NCBI GenBank assembly: GCA_037952775.1
Contig: JBANAY010000003.1
Coordinates: forward strand, 2,108,001 to 2,172,000
Source: Clonostachys chloroleuca
Taxonomy: Eukaryota; Ascomycota; Sordariomycetes; Hypocreales; Bionectriaceae
Length of the DNA stretch: 64,000 bases
Reading direction: 5' to 3'
Positions 48,627 to 59,900 of the stretch are shown piece by piece (within the stretch, counting starts at the first letter, position 1; each line of letters begins with the position of its first letter). A model generated the notes under the pieces. The model was not told where the DNA came from. It searched no databases and saw only the letters and a list, made by a program, of their open reading frames with translations. The translations under genes and the position numbers were made by a program.

Positions 48627-51600
48627 TATTACTCCCTCCCTATTAGTTTTATCCTTAAGACTAGTTTTTATAGTTAATACTTAGTATATAATTTCTTTAT
48701 TCTTAATTATTCTATATATTACTAACTATATTATAGTCTTTATTTAAGAAATTATAGCAGTATAAGTATTTTATATTTCTAATTAAAGAGATAGGTATTA
48801 AAACTATACCTTATTTAAATTATTTTAAGTATAAGAAGGTATATTATATAATTAAAGCTTTCTCTTGCTATAGTAAGTATATAAAGCTAGGTTAATCTTA
48901 TAATAGTATTAAGGTAGTATCTTAGTATATATAATTTTATTTTTTATATTTTTTCTAATTCCTACTAATTTATATATAGTAAAATATTCAGTTACTGAAG
49001 AGTAATATTTAAAGAATAAATTAGCTTTATCTGAGCTAGCTCTTTAAGAGGCTTTAGTAAAGGTTTCTTATTTTTATTACTAATATTAGGTAGCTCAGGA
49101 GAAATCCCAGTATTTATTTTATTATAGGGTATATAATTTAGATAAACAGGATAGTATTTATACTCAGAAGGAGGTAATCTTAGAGGAGCAATAGGCTATT
49201 AGTATAGTATAGTCTCTTAGTACTATAGGAATTATTAATTAGACTTTAATCCTTCCTGACTTTTCTAATCCCTCTTTCTTCTCCGGTATTACTAGTAGAA
49301 CTATTAAATAAGCTTCTAGTAGTTCTTTAGATATTTAGTAAGTTCCTAGGTATTATTATTATTAGTATATCCCTTCTATTTAATAAAGTAGAATATTTAT
49401 CTATTTCTAACTTCTTTCTTTAGTATTTTTTCTGGTTTATATTCTTCTTTATAGATCTTAATTAGATAGTCTTAATCTGGAGTATTTTCTAGTACTTTTT
49501 TAAGTAATAAGATATAAAAAACTAGGTAGATATATATTATATCCAGTAGTAATAGTTTATAGTTAGTATCTGATTTTTTATTCTTAATCTTAAATAGTCT
49601 AAGTTTTATATAGTCTAATTTATTACTTAGTTATATTATTATAATATTTTTATAAAGTAAATAGATCTTATCTCCCTCCTTTAAGATTAGTTCTTTTAAT
49701 CTTATTTTATTATAGTATTTTTTTATTCTTTCTTAGATAAATTCTAATTCTATTTTTATTTCTATATATAATAAATATAATATTTCTTTTATAAGTATAG
49801 CAGTAGATATATCCAGTCTATTAAGTATTTATTAGTTCTAGAATTCTGGTTTATAACTATAGTTTATATATATAGGTATAAGCTAGGTAGATTCTTATAC
49901 TAAGCTATTATATATAATCTGTACTATAGGTAATAATTATACCTAATTATCTTATTTATAATTAATATATATTTATAGATATTATTCTAATATTTAGTTT
50001 AAATATTCTATTTATCTATTACTCTAGGGATAGTAAGCTATTAAAAGCTTATACTTAGTACCTATTTATACTATAAGTAATTACTAAAATTTAGAAGTAA
50101 AAGTTATTCCTCTATCTAAGATTATCTCTTTAGGTAGTTTATAGTAACTAACTATATATTATAGGAATTAGTATATAAGATCTTCTGTAGAGCTTACTTC
50201 CTTATATAGAATAAAATATCTATACTTTATAAGTCTATTAATAATAACTAGGATACTATTATATTATACTCCTATTATAGGTTCTATTAATAATAGTAGC
50301 TTAATAATATAATTAAAGAATATTAATTACTATAGTTATTCTAATACTATAACTAGCTTAAGTTCTCTATATAGTTTATATCTTATAAATTTAATTTATA
50401 TATAAGTATTATATTCTAAGACTATAGTTTATATATCTTTTTACAGACTAGGGTAATTATAATATTATTTTATCCTATTAAATATTTTCTTAACTCCTTA
50501 ATATCCTAAGAGTAGGTACTTATAAATTTCCCTAATAAGTACTATTCTTATATCTTACTATAGTATTTTTATATTTAGTATAGTATCTATCTGGATTTTT
50601 ATATATACTATTTCTTTTAGTATAATACCTAAGGTTTATTATACTAAGTATTCTTTATTATTTTTTAAAAACAGTTATCTATTAGTCTTTAGAATTATTT
50701 ATTTATATTCAGGTTTCTAGCTAAGAGTATTAGCTTATCTGTTTTCTAATCCTTTTTAATATATAATTTTATAGTTAAACTTAGATAAGTATTCAGTATA
50801 GTATATTTATTATCTATTAAGTTATTAAGTTATAGTAAAGTACTAAATATTCTTATAGTCTGTATATATCTTAACCTTATATTATAATCCCAGGTAGTAG
50901 TATTTAAATTCTTTGAATATATATATAATAGCTATAAATTCTTTATTATAGATAGAGTAATTAAGTTCTATACTATACAGTTTTTTTCGAATAGAATACT
51001 ATAGGGTATAGTCTTCCTTTATTATCCCTTTAGCTAATTTATATACTAATTATAAAATCTGAGGTATTAGTTTTAAGTTCTACTTCTCTTATTAGGTTAA
51101 ATATCTATAGTATAGGTTTATTAGTTATATAATTTTTAATATTATTAAATATATCTTAATATTTTAAGTTCTATTGAAATTCTTTATCCTTCTTAATTAG
51201 ATTATATAGTAGTATAGTAATCTTCCTATAGTTTTTAATAAATTATTAATAATAATTAGTAAATCTGAAGAAGGCTTATATTTCTTTAATATTTATTAGC
51301 TCCTCCTATTTAGAAACTATAGTAATTTTACTTTTTTCTATTTATATCTTATTAGGTTAAATAGTATACCCTAGGAAGTTAACTTTCTTAATATAAAACT
51401 AACTTTTCTTAGGTTCTACTAGGAGATTTATATTTTCTAGTTTTTTTAAGATCTTATATATATATTCTTTATATATATCTAAGTTATCTAAGAATATTAA
51501 AATATTATTAAGATATATAACTATAAAGATATTAAAATACTCTCAGAGGACTTAATTAATTATTTATTAGAAGGTTATAGATATATTTATTAGTCCGAAG

Positions 51601-54600
51601 GGTATAATAAAATACTTATATAAACTAAACTTTATTCTAAATACTGTTTTCTATTTATTACTTTCTTTTATTTATATTAAGTTATAAGCTCCCTTTAGAT
51701 CTAGTATAGTAAACTACTATTTACCCTATAACTAGTCTCTAAGTTCTATAATTAGCAGTAAGGGTATCCTATCTTTATATATAATCTTATTTAATTAGTA
51801 ATAGTTAATAACTAAATAGAGTTTACTATTTTTCTTAGGTATAAATATTATAGGGTATCCTACAGATAAAGTTAATAATTATATATAGTCTTTTACTAAT
51901 ATATTATTAATATATTTATAGAGTATTTATAACTAAGGTTCTATAAGGTTATAGAGTTTATAAAAGGCTGGTTCTCCTTCTTTAATAATAGAGATTTTAT
52001 AATCCTATTAGCTATATTATAGTAATCTGGTTTTTAAGGTTTCCTTAAATAGTTTATTATACTTCTAGTATTCCTTCGGGATATAATCCAGTCTTCCCCT
52101 TTTAAGGTATTCTTCTTTATCTTTTTATAGCTATTCTTTTCTTATCTGCTTATACTATAGATTAAACCTAATATTATAGTTATATTTTTATTAGTTTGTT
52201 ATTTATATCTAATTAATAAAATCTATTTCTAGAGGTTATTCTAGTTTTTATATCTAGCCTAAGATTTATTTTATTTATTATAATTCTTAGCAGGATAGGT
52301 TTTTTAGTATACTAGATTATAGTACTATTAAGACTATAACTACTATATCTACTTATTATTATAAGTTATTATTTTGGTTTTTTATAGTAGTACTTCCAGT
52401 TATTAAGGAATTATTATATTCTTCTAATATCTAATAAAATTTTAATTTCTATTAATCCTAATATAGGTTTATAAGAGTATCCCTTTACTTTATACAGCTA
52501 GTAAACTAATCTATTAGTAGGTTTATATTTTATAGCTATAGTAACCCTAATATTATATTATAGGTTCCTAGCAGTACTAGGTTATAGGTAATATCGAATT
52601 TTTTCCCTTAGATTTTAATTATAAGATAATTAGTTTTAGAATTAATAATCCTATTATTATACTTAAACTTCAAGCCTTTAATATTTATAACTATATAGAT
52701 TTCTTCCTTCTTTTTCTATAGTAAGTAGAGTTAGTTAATTACTACTAGTAAAATATAATTTTCCTATACTCTATAGTTAATAAATACTATAAGCTAGTTC
52801 CCCTTAATCTTAATATCTATAAGGATATTAAGTAAGCTTTCTATCTCTATTACTCCTAAGGTTCTCTAGTTTCTACTATACTATAGCTCTATTATAAATA
52901 GTTTATATTGTTTTTTACTTAGTTAACTTATTCTTTAGTATTTTTATTAGTTATATCTTTATCGAGCTAGGTTCCTATTAAGGCTTAGGTTCTTTTCTAT
53001 TCCTTAACTTTAGCTCTTATTTCCTTATTAGTCTGTATTTTATTTTTTTCCTTAATAGTTTATTTCTACCTATAGGATCTATATATTTCTTCTTCCTACT
53101 TCTGGACTTACTTAAGGTATTTCTTTATATAGTTAATATTATTATTAGTATCCCTTATAATTCTTAGTACCTCCTTCTTAGTATCTAGATAATTTATATA
53201 GTTCTAATTATAGTATTACTCGATATAACTACTATATTTATATATAGTATATACCTTGCTTTCTTTTTATTTATACTAGAGTTTGATCTTAGAGTTCTGG
53301 TAGATTTTATATTCAGGATCTTAATATAATTTAATATACTAACCCTCTATATTATACTTATAGGGGTATTCTTCTAAGTCTTCCTTCAGAATAGTATATA
53401 ACCTAACTGATAGTTATTTAATTATAAATTATTAGGTTTATACTGCTATATATCTTAGTAGTATAGTACTAGCAGTATATAGGAAAGTATTAAAATTAAC
53501 TTTCTTCTGCTAATATAATAAGTATCTATAATTATAATATATAGTCTATAATTCCTTAAAATAGTCTTCCTTTAAGATATTTTTCTAATATCCTGGTATT
53601 TATAAGCTTCTTAAGTTTTTAATAATATCTACTAGTTATCTTCTATAGACTATTAGTTAGTTATTATTATTAGGATTCTATTCCCGAATTACTGGTTAAT
53701 AATAAGTATATACCTTATCGTATTCTATAGTTATCTATCCTTTTACTTCCTAATAGTATTCTCTATTATAGGTTAAGTATAAGATAAAGTTATTTTTATA
53801 GTAGAATACTACTTTATACTTAGTTATTAGTCTGTATTTATAGGTATTTTTCCTTTAGTTTTTATACTTTTTCTTAAGCTTTTTAAATTCTCCTCTAATT
53901 CTCTTCTAATTATCTTTTGTAAAGTTATACTCCTATTTCTTATTCTTATCCAGAACTTAAGTATAGATAGGTACTAGGGTTAAGCTGAACCTAGGAAGTA
54001 TAAGGTTATCAGGTATCCTTTACAGAGCAGACCTTTATATTATATTCAGAACTTTAATCTTTTTATTAGTTTTCTTAACTACTCCTAACTACTTCTTACC
54101 TTCCTTAGCAGGTTTCTAATCCTTCTGCTTTTTCAGCTTTAGGTACTAGGGTAAGATATATCTAACTTTATTATAATTATAGTATTTATATTTTTCTATA
54201 GTTCCTAGCTCTATAGGCCCAGAATATATCCTAGATTCTATAGATAGTAGTAGGGCTTATTATACTCTATAGTTAGGTTTATTAGTTTTAATATAGTTCT
54301 AACTACTATATCCTTTTCCCCTCTGTAACTTTTATTTATAGATATAGTTATTAATCTATACTGTATTAGCTATATACTCAATCAGATTATCTAGCTTATC
54401 TATCTTAAAGAGTTAATCCTTAACCTTATCCTTAAGTCTATTATAGAATACAGCCTTAAGAGGGCTATTATCCCAAGGCAGGATATAACCTCCCTAAACT
54501 TAGCAGTATAACCTAAAGTAGCTCTAGTCTATTATAGGTCCTTAAGCTCCTTAATAGCTTATTATTTATAATTAATCTTTCTAAAGGCTCCTATAAGTAT

Positions 54601-55064
54601 AATAATAAAGTTATTATAGCTTGTAAGGATATTAACTGTTATCTGATCTCTGTTTTCTAGCTTAGCTTTATTATTATACTAGTTGCGGAGGAACACCTAG
54701 AACTATTATCCTGTAGTACCTATAAGGTATATTCCTATAAATCTAACTCTATCTTTATTTTCCTTAAGCTTTATCAGAAAGAATTTGAAGTAAGCTTAGA
54801 GTTAGATTTTAAATATATCTAATTCTTAAGTATCTCCAGAGAAGGGTCCTAGTAGTATTAGGTAAATAATTTCTCCTTAATCCTTCTAATATTTCTTTTT
54901 AAGACCTTTAATATACAGTATAAGTTATTTAATTATCTACTAAGTAGTTAGTCCCTTAGGAGTATTATTCTACTAAGTAGGGATTCCTAGAGTAGTTATA
55001 ATATCTTTTTTATTATTATACAGCAGCTAAGACAAGGTAATCAGCTGAATAAAAGTTATTAATA
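48627..55064 (-). pseudogene. gag-pol of the Ty3/Gypsy element, destroyed by RIP
   Basis: Many stops in all frames. The catalytic YLDD of RT reads YLNN at 51504-51515. Gag and zinc-knuckle regions are recognisable only by pattern. Integrase and RNase H were not individually located. Confidence 0.78.
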
Positions 55065-55440
55065 TATAATAGTTAGATAACTTATACTAGATAAAGTCTA
55101 GGGTAGATCGGGGTTAAACTAATTAGAGTATTATTCTGAGTAGTATAATTAGGTTATCTTAGACTATATAATATAAGTTACTATTAATATATAAGTATTA
55201 TAGAGCTAGTAATAATAGATATATAGATAATATTATTAATAACTATCTAAAAGAGTATTCTATCTAGTAAAATAAATATATATATATACTAAGGGGCTTA
55301 TAATAGCTTACTAGTAATCCAGAGTAAGTTTAACTGAGGATTATTCAGGCTTACTAATAATCCGGAGTAATCTATCTCCTATTAGTAAGAAAAGTAGGGT
55401 ATACTATATAATATAGTAGGTATATACTTTATTCGTAATA
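55065..55440. repeat. 376-bp Gypsy LTR, right copy (5' LTR of the minus-strand element)
   Basis: Starts TATAATAGTTAG (TG changed to TA by RIP); followed by TATCT. Confidence 0.88.
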
Positions 55441-55959
55441 TATCTATAGAATAGTATTATATTTCTCTATATTAATCTTTCTCCTAAGAATATTAACTTA
55501 ATTTCTTTTCTTTCTTTATCCTTTAACTAAGCTAATAGGAAGGATAAATAGTAATAGTTCTACTTACTATCTAATCTCTTTTTAAATATCTAGCTTAATA
55601 TAATAAATCCTTTAGCTCTTTAGAATTAAACTAGTTAAAAAATAATTAGTTTTTATTAATATTAGACTTCTTAATAGTTTCTTAAAACTAATTAGGAAGT
55701 TAAAGTTTTAGTTAAGATTCTTAATTAATATATTAATTAGTAGTTAGGGTTAAATATATATCTATAGTAAGATATTCTTCCTTTCTTATATTTCTTACTT
55801 ATAGGCTCTTATATATAGATTCCCTAGAAGAAAGTTCTTATAGTAGCTAAAAGATATTATATTTAATCTCTTTTTACTTAATTACTTTAATCCGCAGATT
55901 AAGATACTTAAGTTATTCAGAGTATAGTAGTTATATATCTCCCTACTAAGACCTCTATT

Positions 55960-56289
55960 TATATTAAGGAAAAATAAATAATACTATAGCTATTAGTAAG
56001 CTTAAAATATAGACTGCTAATTATATAAAAATCTAATAACTTTCTATAATAGCTATAAAAAGGAGGTTTTAAGTTTTATATATATTCTTAATTAATTAAA
56101 TAGTTTATATTTATAGCTAGTTAATTAACCTATTATAGCTATTATAATATAGATAAAAGACTTATCTTTTAAAGAAGGGATTTTTAAAAGTAAAAATAAG
56201 AAGGGATAAAAAGGATATTATTTTCTATAGATACTGAAAAATAGCTAATTTATCTAATTTGGCCGGTTTGACAAGTGGGCCCCGACTTA
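55960..56289. repeat. outer element LTR, right copy
   Basis: Inner start is RIPed (TATATTAAGGAAAAATA). The last 45 bp or so (from GGCCGGTTTGACAAGTGGG) are un-RIPed, mirroring the left copy. Confidence 0.85.
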
Positions 56290-56553
56290 ATACTACACCG
56301 AAGATCAGTTCTGGGCCGAGTATGATCAGCCGTGGTATCGAGCCCTCACGGAAAAGTACTTTCTACGACTCTACCAACTATATATGACAAGGCGAAGGTC
56401 GAACCCCAAGCTGGAGGGAAGAATCCCAACCAGTGGAGCAAGTCTTGGCTGAGCACATGGCCTATTGGAGGGCTATATGATATGATTCTAGCTACTCTCT
56501 CTGGGGATATTGGCTTTCATCTTCGGGCGACGTGGAGATTCAAGGAAGATTAG
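56290..56553 (+). pseudogene. DHCR24-like pseudogene, 3' part, beyond the transposon nest
   Basis: Resumes exactly after the LTR with codons for YYTEDQFWAEYDQPWYRALT, the continuation of LYAHIY at 30374. A 1-nt loss near 56,355 shifts the frame; the continuation TLPTIYDKAKVEPQ to WPIGGLYDMILATLSGDIG and the stop at 56551-56553 are in the next frame. This block is the C-terminus of the DHCR24 homologue. It is ordinary in base composition and not RIPed. Confidence 0.82.
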
Positions 56554-56966
56554 ATTCTTTTCTCGTCATCATCTAAGCCAACAATCAGTCTAGTTGCTTC
56601 AAGATGGCTGCAGAAATATGGAGTCTTTGCTTGTTTGAATAGATCAAATATCACCAATAGCTCTGAGAGTAAACGCACAATACACCATTGCATGATTTCT
56701 TTCAACTTCCAAATATAGCAAAAGTTAACTACTTAGAACCAAGCCCGCACCATTCGTGATACGATAGCATCATGGGGGCACACAATACGATTATGGCAAC
56801 GTATCATACCGCCAGATCCCAACGACTAGAGTCGTTTAGATATAAGCTTGCAGATAGCATAAGAAGTTTTCAAAACTTCGCTCTCATAAAATGGCACAAT
56901 CCCAATAACAGTTTATCTTCCAAAGAAATCAAAATTGCAAGTGCAACTAAATCATGTCTCGCTATC
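56554..56966. other. intergenic region, no gene seen
   Basis: 3' flank shared by the convergent DHCR24-like relic and the NACHT-ankyrin gene. Confidence 0.45.
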
Positions 56967-59900
56967 TCATCCCCTCGAAACCCTTCCTAGGAGCCCAACA
57001 ATATCGTCCTTTTCGAAAGCACTAGCAACATCCAACGCACTCCTCCCTTGCACATCTTCCTTCAAAGGGTCCAGTCCCTTTGCCATCATCGCCTCAAACA
57101 AGGCTTTGTCATAGCCAAGCTCCGCGAAATACTGTTTCTGCCTTCTAGCTACGAGATGGAGCATCGTCTCACCGTCATTATTCGAAGCAAATACGTCAAC
57201 ACCGCTATCTGGAGGAAAAAACACATCGTAATAGTCCAGGTGGAATACGAGCATATGTCCAGGGCGATGCCCAGCAACTGGTGACAAGAGGTAGAGATGC
57301 AAAGGGGTGTTGCCACCGTTGTCTACAACGTTGATCGAGCCTCCTTCATCAATATATCTCCTCCAAAGAGACAAGCACCCGTCAAAATAGTCGGCGGGTA
57401 AGGTACTGGTTGAGCCGCTGAAACGACGTGATCTGCGATTCAGGTTAGAGCGCTGGTATGCAATATGATGCAGCACCGTCAGGCCATTTGGATCGGCCTC
57501 CTTGATGTCTGCGCCCTTTGAAAGAAGAAGCTCGCATATCTTCGGCCGCAGCGTGCGCAGGGCATAGTGGAGAGGTGAGAGCCCCTGCTTGTCTTTGAGA
57601 AATAGGATAGGGGCAACCTCATCCCGGTTGATGAACTCGATGAGAACATCGTCAACCATGTCGTTGTTAGCTAGCAAGTGGTGAAGGGCAGTCATGCCTG
57701 CGTTATCAACCAGTGTAGCATCGGCGCCGCAATCGAGGATACGTAGGGGAGGTCCTGTCAGAAAGGGATCTTTTTTGGGGTCTTTGCGTCCTCCTCGAGG
57801 CAAGCTTCCAAACCAGTCACAAGCGGCCATCAACACTGTGCGCCCCTGTTGATCTCGGTGGTCGAAATCAATCCTGGTCTTGCATTCATCTGAAATTAAA
57901 GCGTCAAGGATCGGATAATCTGGGAATTCGAAGAGGAAATGTATCAACGTTTCGTGATCGCTCACTGGCAAGTAAAGGTTTGCTCCGCGTTTCACGAGGG
58001 AACATAACAATGGTACAGACTTGAGAATCTCATTGTTGAAGCCATTGGAAAACGCACAGCATACAAGTGCATATAATTTGCGCGACTCTTTCAGTGAATA
58101 ATGCACATCGCGGCTATGTCGTACTTCATCGAGGGAATCCACGCTGAGTCCTTGATCAAGGAGCATCTCAAACGCCGGGAAATTCGCGTCTTTTATTGCC
58201 ATGAATAGAGGGCTGAGAGACCCTATGTTGGGGTCTGCCCCCCGTTTCAGCAACTCCTGCATTATGTTGAGAGCACCGGATGCTTTGTGAAGTGGCGATA
58301 GCCCGTTGTCGTCCAGGGCGTTTGGATCCGCGCCATTATCCAGGAGGATACTAACCGCGTCCAACCTATATGAACCCTTGGTCGCATGATTATCGACGTA
58401 CTTTCCCCTGGATGCCAGATGAAGAGGCGTACAGCCCTTTTCATCTTTGGCGTTCACATCAGCTCCTTTTGAAATCAAATATTTGATTGCCTCTAGATGC
58501 CACCATTCATCTGCCGATGCGAGGATGTGAAGTGCAGTTCCGCCCTCGACGATTTGTACTGAACCCCCACCATTTACACGACGAGGGACTGCTGAGTGTG
58601 CATCTGGGTCAAGCTGGAAGCCCTCGACGAGTAGTTTGACTGCAACCAGACTGATTTTCGAACGCTTGCACGCCATCTGGAGCGTGGTAAGAGCATGCGT
58701 ATCAGAGAAATATGCTCGAGCAAACTCGGCTCCCTGAGCCATTTCCTTCAGCGAAGAAAACAAGCCATATTGCTTGACAAGCACAGGAATCCGCTCCAGA
58801 ACCTCGAAGTTTTCGGAATTTATCGCCTCGTTGATTAACTTGTGATAGACAGGGTTTAGACTGTCAGCCTCGAAACCCTCATTGATAATAGTTGCCAGGT
58901 CTTCATAAGAAATGAGGTTAAGATATCGGGTAGGATTATTAACAACTTCATCAAGAAGTGTGTTGTCCTTTCTCAGAGTATCCAAAGCCGACCTTTGCTG
59001 CATGAGAATCATCTGAGCTCGCATTCTTCGGCGAGCTTCATCTGGTTTCAATCTCCCATCTCGGTCATCATCTAGATGCTTTGTTGCCTCAGTGAGCAAA
59101 TCTCCATCTCGGAAGAATACTTCGATAAATTCTGCGCACCCGAGATGGAGGGCGGTGTCCAGTGCCGTATATTCAGATTCATTGACAGCGCCAACATCAA
59201 CATCTGCTTCTCGAAGCATCTTTATGATGGTTATGACAGAAGGGAAAAAATTCCTTCGAGATACCGCTTTCCCGTCGTTATATATGCTTTGATACCAAGG
59301 ACTAGAAGTATACGGTCTTTGAGAGGAGCCTGGACGGAATATGTCCTTGGGTGGACCTTGCCTCCATTTGAAGAAACGCTGGCCTTGTGCATTCCATATG
59401 TTTTGCTCTACTCTGAAATGCGCACAAGCGTGCAGAGGAGTATCGCCTTCCAAATCGGTTACTCTGACTTTGGCACCTTTGCTTAGAAGAAGCGCAACTG
59501 ATTCTGGTTCCCCGGAGCTGCAGGCATAGTAGAGAGGTGTCTTACCAAACCGGTCTCGCTGCTCTATCCCGAATGCGGTCAATCTTTCTAGTAATTGACC
59601 AAGAATCTCGGGTTTTCGAGCACGACAAATCAGATGCCAAATGTTTTGGGAGTCGTTGGTGAGGACGGTCCAATTAGCACCGCATTCCACTAACTTGTCG
59701 AATTCGGACACAGATCTCATGCTGGCCAGATGGAGAGCAGTCAAACCATTCCTGTCTTTGATGTCAAATTTGACATCGCCTTTACAGTTGAGGGCGTCTA
59801 TAAGATTCGCTTTTCGTGATTTGTAGTCATCGCGGCTCTCGTAGAGGTGCAGAGCTGTTTGCCCATCTTTGTTGACAGCATTGACAGATATTCCAAGATT

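Larger units (their letters stand above)
48251..55440 (-). mobile_element. Ty3/Gypsy LTR retrotransposon, complete but RIPed
   Basis: 376-bp LTRs at 48251-48626 and 55065-55440 with target duplication TATCT at 48246-48250 and 55441-55445; 7,190 bp in all. Orientation is minus: a polypurine tract (AGGGAGGGAG on the minus strand, at about 48631-48640) adjoins the left LTR, and gag lies at the right. Minus-strand remnants in order are gag with PFSGDT (about 54829-54846), a zinc knuckle with RIPed Cys and His codons (about 54149-54195), RT with IPFGLIN (about 51.59 kb) and VIYLNNILIFLDN (about 51.50 kb), the RIP form of YLDD. It keeps more CA, TG and CG than its surroundings, so it is the youngest large insert or was RIPed less often. 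Confidence 0.88.
30375..56289 (-). mobile_element. outer LTR retrotransposon (Ty3/Gypsy-type), RIP-degraded, with nested insertions
   Basis: Direct repeats of 332 bp (30375-30706) and 330 bp (55960-56289) bound the element. The flanking gene gives the target duplication directly: CATAT-ATAC before it and ATAC-TACACC after it (4 bp, or 5 bp ATACT if the first T belongs to the duplication). The minus strand carries RT text at about 39.4-39.96 kb, and the left end has a polypurine-like AGGGAG next to the LTR, so the element runs on the minus strand. Interior is extremely AT-rich. After subtracting the identified inserts, about 12 kb remains, too long for one Gypsy element, so more inserts are probably hidden. 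Confidence 0.85.

Noticed and set aside
30450..56250. Centromere or mitochondrial DNA insertion, suggested by the AT-rich 26 kb.
   Set aside because: LTR pairs with target duplications and RIPed Gypsy and pogo enzyme motifs explain the composition.
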